A model generated the notes under the pieces. It ran no database searches. It was not told where the DNA came from and saw only the letters and a program-made list of their open reading frames with translations. 64,000 nucleotides of DNA from Chitinophagaceae bacterium (GTDB taxonomy: Bacteria; Bacteroidota; Bacteroidia; Chitinophagales; UBA10324), in the NCBI GenBank assembly GCA_947474435.1, contig CANJII010000003.1:62001-126000 (forward strand). Reading direction: 5' to 3'. Both the position numbers and the translations under genes were made by a program. Positions 21,515-31,062 of this stretch are shown here, piece by piece (positions within the stretch are counted from its first letter, which is position 1; each line of letters opens with the position of its first letter).

Positions 21515-22225
21515 ATGATTGCCTTTTACCAGATCAGCAGTTTTTTCCCAACCGCAATTCATCACCACATCAATCACACTCAATCCTTTTATAAACTCGC
21601 CATGCAACTGCGGATATTCAGCAGGGGAAAATGAAGTGTAATGGAGTTTAATATTATTTGTAGCAAATAAATTTTCGTCGTTGTACTTGCGCGCACCATT
21701 ACCACTTTGATAAATGGTTGCGTCCAATGATTTGCAGATTTCAATGATGCGGTTGTTCTTTTCATCAGCTGATAAATTCATTTCAGATGCAAGAACAATT
21801 GGTGTTGTAATATTTAATTTTTCGCAAAACAATTTTATCAATTCAACATTCATTGCAGAAAGCAATTCATGTTTAGCGCTCAGCACATTTTCAATCAACG
21901 GGAAAAACACAGAAAAGAATTTTGCTTTTGAATAATTGAGTTGAATGGTCTTCAGCATTTTTTTTTGCCACGGTTGCTGATTGTCTATGGCAATATCCCT
22001 TATCAGTTTGCTCTCTGCATTTTTTTTCACGGGCACCGAAATAAATAATTCGCCTTGCGCTGTTTTAATTTTTGTCCGGTTAGTAATTGAATTCGAATTA
22101 CCACTCTGATAATCCACATTATCCAGAATCACAAAAACATCAGCCGAATAAATTTTATTAAAATATCCAAGCCACGGAATAAAATTGGGTTGATGAATAC
22201 CGATTACTTTTTGCATGCGCAACAA
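21509..22225 (-). CDS. WbqC family protein
   Basis: VIGIHQPNFIPWLGYFNKIYSADVFVILDNVDYQSGNSNSITNRTKIKT, WbqC N-terminus. Confidence 0.9.
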   Translation of the reverse strand: MLRMQKVIGIHQPNFIPWLGYFNKIYSADVFVILDNVDYQSGNSNSITNRTKIKTAQGELFISVPVKKNAESKLIRDIAIDNQQPWQKKMLKTIQLNYSKAKFFSVFFPLIENVLSAKHELLSAMNVELIKLFCEKLNITTPIVLASEMNLSADEKNNRIIEICKSLDATIYQSGNGARKYNDENLFATNNIKLHYTSFSPAEYPQLHGEFIKGLSVIDVVMNCGWEKTADLVKGNHL

Positions 22226-22268
22226 ATATCAAATGAACTGATGAATGAAAAGAGTATTAGTTGTATTT

Positions 22269-23537
22269 TCATTTATTATCTGATCCAATTTGATTTAAAA
22301 AACTGACAAGACCATTTGTTTGATTATTAAAAGAATAGGTTGATTTTATTTTTTGATAAGCTTTCAGTCCTATTTCAGCATATTGATTTTTTAATGAGAA
22401 AACTTTTTCAAAATAAATTTCCCAATCAGCATCGGGCGGAACAAGAAAACCATTTTCACAATCATCTATTATATCATTGTTAGCAGTTAATGCTGTTGCC
22501 ATGCTTACCACACCACATCCCATGTATTGAATTAATTTGAAGCCACATTTTCCTTTTTGCGTTTTTGAATTAGCTAACGGCATAATTCCAATGTCAATTA
22601 AATGTATTTGTTCAACTTCATATTTCTGATTCCACTTTATAAATTCTATTGGAAATTCAGCCTGAGTATCAAGTGGTCGGTCGCAAATGACCAGTAACTT
22701 AAAATTATATTTTCTAATCAGGTTATTCAATGCGGGGATTAAGGGCAATAAACTTTTCAGATTTCCTTTTGCCCCTACCCACCCAATAATTAATTGATTT
22801 TTTATTTCAGAATAATTTTTTGGTTGGTATTTATCATAGTCAACACAAGTAGGAAGAATTAAAATTTGCTCTTCTTTTATTTCGGGCCTCCATTCAATTA
22901 ATAAATTTTTCAGGTAACCGGAGCCCGGAAAAAAGGCAGTATAATATTTTAACGATGAAGAAAATTTTCGAGGCGATTCAAGTATTAATTTTCCAAAAAA
23001 AGAAATTTGTTTAGGTTCATTTTTAGCAGCGGCAATGTCATCGTCAAAATCAAGAATCCGCTTATTGTGAACTGCTGAAAGAAATTTTTCGAAGAACGAA
23101 TTTCCATAATCGTTAAACTGCAATAATTCCCGGCGCACAATTACTATATCATAAAATGATGACTGAAGAATCTGCAAAAACCGAAACCACATAAAGCCCA
23201 TTAAAAAAAAAGGCATCGAACTTTTATGCGAAGTCAATTGCAGGTATTCGCGATAATCAAAAACATGAACCGATTTTGCTTTGAAATTATTTGCATTTAA
23301 AATTTCAACCCATTTGTGCGATCGATATTTATTGCCTGCGCTTTCAGGACCGAAAACTTCAAAATAAAAAACACTGCATTTTCTTTTTGGAAAAAAAGTT
23401 TTCTTAATAAATAATTTTATCTCTTTAAAAAATATTATTCTGAAAATGAGAATAAAAATCCAGATGGCTAAAAACCAAAACCAGAAGAAAATGAAAAAAT
23501 AAAAGTTCAGTAACGCCCCCGAAACTTTACTCATCAC
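22269..23537 (-). CDS. Glycosyltransferase (GT4/GT-B-like) with N-terminal TM
   Basis: 422 aa; IGWVGAKGNLKSLLPLIPAL..., GIMPLANSKTQKGKCGFKLIQYMGCGVVSMAT. Confidence 0.85.
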   Translation of the reverse strand: MMSKVSGALLNFYFFIFFWFWFLAIWIFILIFRIIFFKEIKLFIKKTFFPKRKCSVFYFEVFGPESAGNKYRSHKWVEILNANNFKAKSVHVFDYREYLQLTSHKSSMPFFLMGFMWFRFLQILQSSFYDIVIVRRELLQFNDYGNSFFEKFLSAVHNKRILDFDDDIAAAKNEPKQISFFGKLILESPRKFSSSLKYYTAFFPGSGYLKNLLIEWRPEIKEEQILILPTCVDYDKYQPKNYSEIKNQLIIGWVGAKGNLKSLLPLIPALNNLIRKYNFKLLVICDRPLDTQAEFPIEFIKWNQKYEVEQIHLIDIGIMPLANSKTQKGKCGFKLIQYMGCGVVSMATALTANNDIIDDCENGFLVPPDADWEIYFEKVFSLKNQYAEIGLKAYQKIKSTYSFNNQTNGLVSFLNQIGSDNK

Positions 23538-24302
23538 TCAGAGATAATTAAGTTTATGCATCCATTCACTTTGCTGAGCGAACTCCAGTAAATCGCGATG
23601 CTCATCATTAGTATATCGTGCGGTTCGTTCGCTGTCAATTTCCGCTTTTATGAATTCAGAAAGTTTACAATGAACGAATGATTCCAGTTGCAATATTGAA
23701 ATTTCATCACCCGAAATCAATTTCTCAAAACAAACATGCAACACCTGGCCGGGAAATAAATAATCGCAACTGAATGCCTGTGTTGCATATTCTTCCCATA
23801 GCGTCAAACCTTGCAATTTATTATCTAGCCGCGGTGAATGCCATTTGTCGCTGTAATCAAAATTCAGGTTGCGCCGGAATAAACTAATTGCCACATCCAT
23901 TCCGTTCCGGTAAATGTGAATGACTTTTGCCTTCGGAAAAATTTTCATCCACTGCGAAATGGTGAATGTGTTTCGTGGATCTTTCCAACCCCAGCTATCA
24001 GAACTTAAAAATGAAAATGGTTTGAAAGGTTGTTTTGTAACCCGTGCATAGTGCCGGAGAAAAGAATAGGAATTGAACAATTTTATATCAGCATTTTTCG
24101 GAACACCCGGATTGTCCCAGGTAAATTTTTCCTTTTCCATCCACGCTGCATTTATTCTTTGAAAATACAACGACTCATAATTTTTTGTTAAATCATGCCC
24201 CATGTAAATCCCGGCCCGGTCGAGAATTCGTGCAAGCATGCTCGTGCCTGAGCGATGCATACCAATAATTATTACAGGAGGAGAAATTAAATTCATCAGC
24301 AA
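23538..24302 (-). CDS. Sulfotransferase family protein
   Basis: PVIIIGMHRSGTSMLARILDRAGIYMGHD (5'-PSB-like loop); WKDPRNTFTISQWMKIFPKAKVIHIYRNGMDVAIS (3'-PB-like). Confidence 0.9.
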   Translation of the reverse strand: MLMNLISPPVIIIGMHRSGTSMLARILDRAGIYMGHDLTKNYESLYFQRINAAWMEKEKFTWDNPGVPKNADIKLFNSYSFLRHYARVTKQPFKPFSFLSSDSWGWKDPRNTFTISQWMKIFPKAKVIHIYRNGMDVAISLFRRNLNFDYSDKWHSPRLDNKLQGLTLWEEYATQAFSCDYLFPGQVLHVCFEKLISGDEISILQLESFVHCKLSEFIKAEIDSERTARYTNDEHRDLLEFAQQSEWMHKLNYL

Positions 24303-24380
24303 ATTTCAATCACAAATTAAATCAGCAATTTCATATTCTGTTGTTTGAAGTTTGCGCAATTCATTTTCCTTTGCGGTTAC

Positions 24381-24920
24381 ATGAACAGAAAAACTCTTTT
24401 ATTAATCGGCGTTTTTATTTTACTTGCAATAATCGGATTCATTGGGTGGAAAATTTACAGCTCATATACTCAGCTTGAATTCACCAATGGAAATTACATA
24501 CCTGATATCCGATTGCCAGATCAAAACGGCGACACCCTTTCACTTTATTCATTGAAAGGAAACATTGTGTTGGTGCAGTTCTGGGCTTCGTGGTGCGGCC
24601 CTTGCCGAATGGAAAATCAAAACCTGGTTAAATTGTATTCTGTATTTCAGAATGTTGAAATGAAGGACGGTGGCTCTTTTAAAATTTTCAGTATCTCGGT
24701 TGATAAAGATAAATCGAACTGGAGGCAAGCACTCGAACACGATAAAATGATATGGCCCGATCAGGTAAATGATTCGCTTGAATTTGAAAAAAGTATTTCA
24801 CAGGTTTTTAATGTTCATTCCATACCAACCACTTTTTTAATTGATCAAACCGGAATGATTATCGGTGTAAATCTTTCAGCCATGCAATTGGAAAGTGTGT
24901 TGGAGAAAAGGTTGAAATAA
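24381..24920 (+). CDS. TlpA-family thioredoxin-like disulfide reductase
   Basis: QFWASWCGPCRMENQNL active site; TM N-terminus; start 24381 preferred. Confidence 0.92.
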   Translation: MNRKTLLLIGVFILLAIIGFIGWKIYSSYTQLEFTNGNYIPDIRLPDQNGDTLSLYSLKGNIVLVQFWASWCGPCRMENQNLVKLYSVFQNVEMKDGGSFKIFSISVDKDKSNWRQALEHDKMIWPDQVNDSLEFEKSISQVFNVHSIPTTFLIDQTGMIIGVNLSAMQLESVLEKRLK

Positions 24921-25038
24921 TATCAAATCATTCCCTTTTGTCAATTCATATACATTTGACGGCCTTTGCAGTGCCTCATTGTCATAAATTTTTTGATGGC
25001 AAATGGTTTGACAAATGCACTAATCTCAAATACTACTA

Positions 25039-25701
25039 ATGGAAAACCAGGAAAAAGACATTCACGCTGACAATAACGACTTAAATCTTCAACCTCCCGC
25101 TGAAAAATCGGCTGAAGAAATTATGAATGAAATTGAAAATGCAGCAACCGAAAATTCTTCAACCGAACCCAGCAAATCATTTGAAGAACTGGAAGAAAAA
25201 GCCGAAGGTTTATTAGAGAAAATTGGTTTCGGAAAAAAATCAGCTCACAAGAAAGAAGCACAGGAACTGAAAGAGAAACTGGAAGAAATGAACGACCGAT
25301 ATCTTCGCCTCGTTGCTGAGTTCGATAATTTTAAAAAGCGCAACGCAAAAGAAAGGTTGGAGTGGATGAAAAATGCAGGACAGGATATCATTCAATCAAT
25401 ACTACCAACGCTTGATGATTTCAATCGTGCAGTGAAACAAATGGAAACTTCAAAAGACATTGCTTCGGTAAAAGATGGAGTGCAACTCATTCACAATAAA
25501 TTAAAATCTACACTCGAAGGACGCGGACTGAAACAGTTGGAATCAATTGGTCAGGAGTTCAATCCCGAACTGCACGAGGCAATAACCGAAATTCCTGCAC
25601 CAACCGAAGAACTAAAAGGCAAGGTGGTTGACGAAATTGAAAGCGGATATTCACTCAACGATAAAATGCTTCGCTACGCAAAAGTGATTGTTGGAAAATA
25701 A
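25039..25701 (+). CDS. grpE: Nucleotide exchange factor GrpE
   Basis: DRYLRLVAEFDNFKKRNAKERLEWM...ILPTLDDFNRAVKQ...FNPELHEAITEIPAP; upstream of dnaJ. Confidence 0.96.
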   Translation: MENQEKDIHADNNDLNLQPPAEKSAEEIMNEIENAATENSSTEPSKSFEELEEKAEGLLEKIGFGKKSAHKKEAQELKEKLEEMNDRYLRLVAEFDNFKKRNAKERLEWMKNAGQDIIQSILPTLDDFNRAVKQMETSKDIASVKDGVQLIHNKLKSTLEGRGLKQLESIGQEFNPELHEAITEIPAPTEELKGKVVDEIESGYSLNDKMLRYAKVIVGK

Positions 25702-25702
25702 T

Positions 25703-25770
25703 ACTTCGACAGGCTCAGTATGACAGTCGTTGAAAATAAAAGTGCTATGTCAGTCAGAGCTTGTCGAAGA
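25703..25770. repeat. Inverted-repeat pair between grpE and dnaJ
   Basis: ACTTCGACAGGCTCAGTATGACA (25703-25725) and TGTCAGTCAGAGCTTGTCGAAGA (25748-25770) are near-inverted copies. Confidence 0.85.
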
Positions 25771-25791
25771 CTGAATTGAATAAAAACAGAA

Positions 25792-26976
25792 ATGGCAAAA
25801 AGAGATTACTACGAAATTTTAGGTGTCAGCCGAAACGCAACACCCGATGAACTTAAAAAAGCTTATCGCAAGGTGGCTATGCAGTTTCACCCCGACCGCA
25901 ATCCCGGCGATAAAGAATCGGAAGAAAAATTTAAAGAAGCAGCCGAGGCTTATGATGTGCTGACTGATAAAGAAAAGAAAGATCGTTATGATCGGTTCGG
26001 TCATCAGGGCATGAGTGGCAATGGCGGCGGACAAGGCGGAGGATTCAGTGGTGGTGGCATGAACATGGAGGACATTTTCTCACACTTCGGCGATGTGTTC
26101 GGTGGTCATGGTGGCGGAGGTGGTAGCCCATTTGAAGGTTTCTTTTCAGGCGGACGAAGTAGCGGTGGTCAACGAAGTCGTGGTGTTCGTGGTGGAAATC
26201 TTCGGATAAAAATTTCACTCACTCTAAAAGAAGTTGCTGAAGGCGCACAAAAAAAACTCAAGGTAAAAAAATACATTGCCTGCGATACCTGTCATGGCAA
26301 TGGTGCAAAAGATAAATCGTCGTTCAGCACCTGCAATACCTGTAAAGGTTCTGGGCATGTGCGCCGCGTAACCAATACCATTCTCGGGCAAATGCAAACC
26401 ACCACCACTTGCCCAACCTGCAATGGCGAAGGACAATCAATCACCGCAAAATGTACTACTTGTAAAGGTGAAGGCCGAATGTGGGGTGAAGAAACAATTA
26501 CAGTTGATATTCCGGCAGGAGTAACTGAGGGCATACAACTCAGTATGGGTGGCCGTGGCAATGCCGGTGAACGCGGTGGTCCAAATGGTGATTTGGTAAT
26601 TCAGATAGAAGAAATTCCGAACGAAGATTTAAAACGCGACGGCATAAATATTATTTACGACCTGCACATCAGTTTCATGGACGCAGCATTGGGAACAAGT
26701 ATTGAAGTTCCAACCATTGATGGCAGAGCTAAAATCAAAATAAAACCAGGCACGCAGGCAGGCGAAATTTTCCGTTTGAAAGGAAAAGGTCTTCCTAATT
26801 TAAATGCTTATGGAAAGGGTGATGAATTAATTTATGTAAACATCTGGACACCTAAAACGCTCAATGGCGAAGAAGAAAAAATATTAGAGAAACTGAAAAC
26901 ACATCACAACTTTCAACCGCACCACAACAAAAGCGAAAAATCTTTCTTCGAAAAAATGAAGGATTATTTTAATTAG
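25792..26976 (+). CDS. dnaJ: Molecular chaperone DnaJ
   Basis: J domain with [25 protein letters not shown]; Gly-rich linker; four CxxCxGxG-type zinc repeats. Confidence 0.98.
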   Translation: MAKRDYYEILGVSRNATPDELKKAYRKVAMQFHPDRNPGDKESEEKFKEAAEAYDVLTDKEKKDRYDRFGHQGMSGNGGGQGGGFSGGGMNMEDIFSHFGDVFGGHGGGGGSPFEGFFSGGRSSGGQRSRGVRGGNLRIKISLTLKEVAEGAQKKLKVKKYIACDTCHGNGAKDKSSFSTCNTCKGSGHVRRVTNTILGQMQTTTTCPTCNGEGQSITAKCTTCKGEGRMWGEETITVDIPAGVTEGIQLSMGGRGNAGERGGPNGDLVIQIEEIPNEDLKRDGINIIYDLHISFMDAALGTSIEVPTIDGRAKIKIKPGTQAGEIFRLKGKGLPNLNAYGKGDELIYVNIWTPKTLNGEEEKILEKLKTHHNFQPHHNKSEKSFFEKMKDYFN

Positions 26977-27035
26977 AAAATAAAATAGAGATGAAGTTTT
27001 GTTCAGTGAATTAATAAATAGTTCTTTCAGAATTA

Positions 27036-29501
27036 TCAGAATCCAATTTGCATACTTGCCCTCACTCCGAATTTGGTTGCGTTCGTTAAATCGCGATAAG
27101 TCAATCGCCAGAAAGCATCTACTCTCAACACACGAAAAATATTTTCAATACCAACACCTGATTCTAAGTAAGGAGTTGAATCGGGAATATGAAGCTCATT
27201 TTTCAGATTGGCCGTTTTATTTGCGGCGCTCATTCCGCCCCATAATATTTTGGTGGTTGCAACCGAACGCCATTTCAGTTTTTGCAGCAATGGAAAATAC
27301 CTGAACGGAAATGTACCGAAGTGTTCGGTAATCATTGCACTTACATAATGGTCGGTAACGAATTCATAATTATTCATTCCGTTGAAGGCAAAGTTGCTGT
27401 AGTAATAAGTTTCGTTTCCGCGCGCCACATTTAAAGCCGGATACGGCAGCGTACCGAAAGTTTTTCCTGCAGCTATATTGTATTCCAATCTTCCGAAAAA
27501 ATGCAAATTGATTTTATCATTCACTTCAAAATATAATTTCTGGTATTCAAAATTGCTGCTCATTATTCCTTTTATGGCTCTGGTATATTTTAATTCTACA
27601 ATGGGGAATTTGCTTCCCATGCTGGTACGCAAAAATTCGCCGGTATAAAATTTTTCCTGCCAGGCAAAGCGAGCTGAGTAAGTTATTTCAGCAAGAGAAA
27701 TCGGAGCATTTATTATTTCATAGGATTCAGTTGAAGGTTGAAATGAATAATTCCAAGAAGGCAACAGGGTGCGGTGTTGTAAAATAATTTTGTTGCTGAA
27801 ACCAATGAGCCATTCTTTTTCATACATGAATTTTTCGCTTTGCAGCCAAACTGTTTTCAGCGGAATGTTTTTTCTGAAAAAACCTGCGAATACATTATCG
27901 CTTCCCAATTCGTTAAAGTGGTCGCTGCCATACGCATAGTCGCGAACAAAATCGGCACTGATTGTTTGCCGAGGAGTTTTACCAAGCATGTATAACATTC
28001 CGCCATTGTACTTCCATCTGTTATCAGCGGTTCCATACGCACCATAACCATACAACATTAAATTTTTGCTGAACTTGTTGCTAGTTCGCAAACCAAAACG
28101 ATAGCGAGTTCCTTCAATGTTATTTTTTGTGAAAAAATTATAGAACGGACCAATCTCGAATAATCCGGTTGTTAAGTATCCGGTGCCAAGAGTGTTTAAA
28201 ATGGTATGATAGCGTTTGTATGCTTTACTTTTGAGCAGTGAGTCCATCATTTTATAAGTGCGCTCTTCACTTGCACTCAATTGCGTGTGTCGTGCACCTG
28301 CCCAATATTCATCACTCTTCTGAAAAACTTTTCCATCCAGCTTCACTGTAATTTTATCATCAAATATTTTATGAATGGCATTTTCATTTACCGCAATGTT
28401 TTTGTATGAGGTATATTTTTTTGCCTCCACACCAAACATTTTTTCTGGCAAGCGGAAATGAACCACCATTTCATCCACTCTCATCATTGTTTTTCCGCCG
28501 CGCACTTTTTCAAATTGCTGGTGAATGGAAAAATCTTTTACAAAATTCAGATTCGATTTTGCTGAAAGATTCATTTCAATATCGGTTAACGCGAACGAAG
28601 CACTATCCACCCAAAAGCTGCCAACAAAAGTATTTTCGCTTGGTCGGCGCGGTTTAAATTTTACTTTGAAGGATTTATTGTTTTGTGCAACACTGCTGTC
28701 AACAATATAATATTTGTAATAAGCTAATCCGTTATCGGAAACAGGACTGATAAAATTGGTTTTGAATAACGAAATATAATTTTCATAAACATTCACCTGC
28801 TCGTACATGCTGCCGGTAAACTGTGCCATACTTTGATTTTTTACACCGGTAATTTTACTTGAACGGATAATTTCTTTTTCGGCTTTCGGTTCTTGTGTGA
28901 AATAATAATCAGAAATAGTTTCGGATAAAAACAACGGCAACAGCGAATGACCATCGGCACTGTCGGTGTTATCAAAAACAAATTCAAACGACTTCAATAT
29001 TTTTTTGTGCTGTAGTTTTTCGCTCACATCTTCCATGCAAAACTGCAACTTGTTATATACTTCGTAGCTGTATGATTCTAAATTCTTCTTGTTGTTCTGC
29101 AGTTTGTGGTCAATAATTTTTTTGAATAAAATATCAGCAGGGTTTTTTCCGGCAAAAACCATTACTTCTTTCAGATTATAATCTGATGGCGTTAAAATAA
29201 TTTCTATTGGAAATTTTGAGCGTTCGGTAATTTCCTGTTTGATGGTTTTAAAACCAACTGAAGAAACAATTAGTGTATCAACTCGATAAGCGGATGACAG
29301 GTAAAAATTTCCTGAAGAATCAGCAGTGATTCCGGTTTTAGATTTAGATAAATAAATGGTGGCGTATGAAACAGGTTCGGCTGACGAATATTCCGTCACT
29401 TGTCCATTGAATGAAAATAGTTGTGCCTGTACATCAATAGAAAATACTGAAACAGAAAACACAAATGCCAGAAAGCGTAGTAATTGGGGCGAAAAAATCA
29501 T
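27036..29501 (-). CDS. Outer-membrane protein with N-terminal carboxypeptidase-like regulatory domain (DUF5686-like)
   Basis: 821 aa; FNGQVTEYSSAEPVSYATIYLSKSKTGITADSSGNFYLSS then NPADILFKKIIDHKLQNNKKNLESYSYEVYNKLQF. Confidence 0.88.
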   Translation of the reverse strand: MIFSPQLLRFLAFVFSVSVFSIDVQAQLFSFNGQVTEYSSAEPVSYATIYLSKSKTGITADSSGNFYLSSAYRVDTLIVSSVGFKTIKQEITERSKFPIEIILTPSDYNLKEVMVFAGKNPADILFKKIIDHKLQNNKKNLESYSYEVYNKLQFCMEDVSEKLQHKKILKSFEFVFDNTDSADGHSLLPLFLSETISDYYFTQEPKAEKEIIRSSKITGVKNQSMAQFTGSMYEQVNVYENYISLFKTNFISPVSDNGLAYYKYYIVDSSVAQNNKSFKVKFKPRRPSENTFVGSFWVDSASFALTDIEMNLSAKSNLNFVKDFSIHQQFEKVRGGKTMMRVDEMVVHFRLPEKMFGVEAKKYTSYKNIAVNENAIHKIFDDKITVKLDGKVFQKSDEYWAGARHTQLSASEERTYKMMDSLLKSKAYKRYHTILNTLGTGYLTTGLFEIGPFYNFFTKNNIEGTRYRFGLRTSNKFSKNLMLYGYGAYGTADNRWKYNGGMLYMLGKTPRQTISADFVRDYAYGSDHFNELGSDNVFAGFFRKNIPLKTVWLQSEKFMYEKEWLIGFSNKIILQHRTLLPSWNYSFQPSTESYEIINAPISLAEITYSARFAWQEKFYTGEFLRTSMGSKFPIVELKYTRAIKGIMSSNFEYQKLYFEVNDKINLHFFGRLEYNIAAGKTFGTLPYPALNVARGNETYYYSNFAFNGMNNYEFVTDHYVSAMITEHFGTFPFRYFPLLQKLKWRSVATTKILWGGMSAANKTANLKNELHIPDSTPYLESGVGIENIFRVLRVDAFWRLTYRDLTNATKFGVRASMQIGF

Positions 29502-29595
29502 TAAGTAAAATTGTTTCCATCACGGTAGAGGCGTGTTTAGTATTGTTACTAATGAATTGGAGAAATGTTTCTCAGCATTCATGATAAGCATATTC

Positions 29596-29613
29596 AGTGA
29601 ACTATAGTTCACT
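29596..29613. promoter_or_regulatory. 18-bp perfect palindrome AGTGAACTATAGTTCACT, candidate operator
   Basis: Self-reverse-complementary; about 95 bp upstream of the start of the minus-strand gene 27036-29501. Confidence 0.45.
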
Positions 29614-29654
29614 TGCTATTATAGATAGGCGAAATTGAAAGGTATTTATTCGTG

Positions 29655-30329
29655 CTATTCAGGTGGCTGAACAGTAACCGAATTGTTTTCTGTTTCAGAG
29701 TCTGTGTTCTGAATTTCAGTTGATTCTTCCTTTTTAAAAAACCGCTTCTGAAAAATAAGTATAGCTATTACTCCTGATGAAATTGAAAAGTCGGCCACAT
29801 TAAAAATAGGGCGAAAAAAAACAAAGTATTCGCCTCCCCATAGTGGAACCCATTGAGGAAATGTTCCTTCCATTAATGGAAAATAAAGCATATCAACCAC
29901 CCGACCGTGCAGCCACGAACCATAACCACCACCATTCGGAAACAATTGTGCAACAGGACCGCCCGGATGACTTTCAGAAAAAATAACCCCATAAAAAACC
30001 GAGTCAAAAATATTTCCCATAGCGCCGGCAATAATCATAGCCACACTTATTATTAATCCCCAGTGTGCATTCTTCTTTACCAAGCTCCATAACCAATAAC
30101 TGAAAAATGAAACCGCAGCAATACGGAAAAGTGTGAGTAATAATTTACCGCCATCGCCTCCCCATTTCATACCAAAAGCCATTCCTTCATTCTCAATAAA
30201 ATAGAGATAAAACCAAGGAGTAATTTTTATGCTGTCGGTAATGGGCATGTGCAGTTTCACCCAGAACTTTAAAGTCTGGTCAACTGCAAGTATTAATAAA
30301 ATAAGGAGTAAAGGTTTAAGAAACTTCAA
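29655..30329 (-). CDS. lspA: Lipoprotein signal peptidase (signal peptidase II)
   Basis: DQTLKFWVKLHM...YFIENEGMAFGM..., AGAMGNIFDSVFYGV, RGRVVDMLYFP, FNVADFSIS. Confidence 0.95.
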   Translation of the reverse strand: MKFLKPLLLILLILAVDQTLKFWVKLHMPITDSIKITPWFYLYFIENEGMAFGMKWGGDGGKLLLTLFRIAAVSFFSYWLWSLVKKNAHWGLIISVAMIIAGAMGNIFDSVFYGVIFSESHPGGPVAQLFPNGGGYGSWLHGRVVDMLYFPLMEGTFPQWVPLWGGEYFVFFRPIFNVADFSISSGVIAILIFQKRFFKKEESTEIQNTDSETENNSVTVQPPE

Positions 30330-30331
30330 TG

Positions 30332-31054
30332 TTACTTGCCCTGCATCATTTTAGCTTCGATACTTAAAGTAGCATGGGGTACAGCGCGCAATCTTTCTTT
30401 ATCAATTAACTTTCCGGTAACACGACAAATACCATATGTCTTGCTTTCAATTCGCATCAATGCTTTTTCCAAATGATCTATATAAGTAGACTGGCGGGTT
30501 GCCATTTGCGACATATACTCGCGCTCCATTGCTACTGAACCATCTTCTATTGAACCAAATTTGTTTTCAGTATCGTCGGTTCCATTATCGTCTTTTCGGT
30601 TTATTTGGTCCTGTAAATATTTTAATTCATTGCGCGCCGCTTCTAATTTTTCGTCAATAAGGTTTTTAAATTCCAACAATTCCTTATCACTATAACGAGC
30701 GCGATTGTCATCTGATTTATGAGCTCTGGGTTGAGCTACTAAATTAGTTGCATGTCGAATTACCTCAGTTTTTTGTTTTTCTGGTTTATGAGAAACCTGT
30801 TTTACGGCAGCCGGTTTTGCAGTCACTTTTTTAGTAACCAATTTTTTCGCCTCCGGTTTTTTTGTGACCGGCTTTTTGACAACCGCTTTTTTAACAACCG
30901 GTTTTTTTGCTTTCGACGATGGTTTAGCAGCAGGTTTACTTGCTTTTTTAGGAGCCGCTTTTTTTGCAACGGGCTTTTTCGCTTTAGGGGCAGCTTTTTT
31001 CACAGCCTTTTTTGGGGCTGGCTTCTTTGCAGTTTTGCTTGGTTTTTTTGCCAT
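30332..31054 (-). CDS. TraR/DksA-family transcriptional regulator with Lys/Ala/Pro-rich N-terminal extension
   Basis: C-terminal half LEFKNLIDEKLEAARNELKYLQDQI...RIESKTYGICRVTGKLIDKERLRAVPHATLS; N-term KKPAPKKAVKKAAPKAKKP repeats. Confidence 0.9.
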   Translation of the reverse strand: MAKKPSKTAKKPAPKKAVKKAAPKAKKPVAKKAAPKKASKPAAKPSSKAKKPVVKKAVVKKPVTKKPEAKKLVTKKVTAKPAAVKQVSHKPEKQKTEVIRHATNLVAQPRAHKSDDNRARYSDKELLEFKNLIDEKLEAARNELKYLQDQINRKDDNGTDDTENKFGSIEDGSVAMEREYMSQMATRQSTYIDHLEKALMRIESKTYGICRVTGKLIDKERLRAVPHATLSIEAKMMQGK

Positions 31055-31062
31055 AACCTGCT

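Noticed and set aside
25703-25770. CRISPR repeat pair
   Set aside because: Only two copies, inverted rather than direct, no spacers or cas genes
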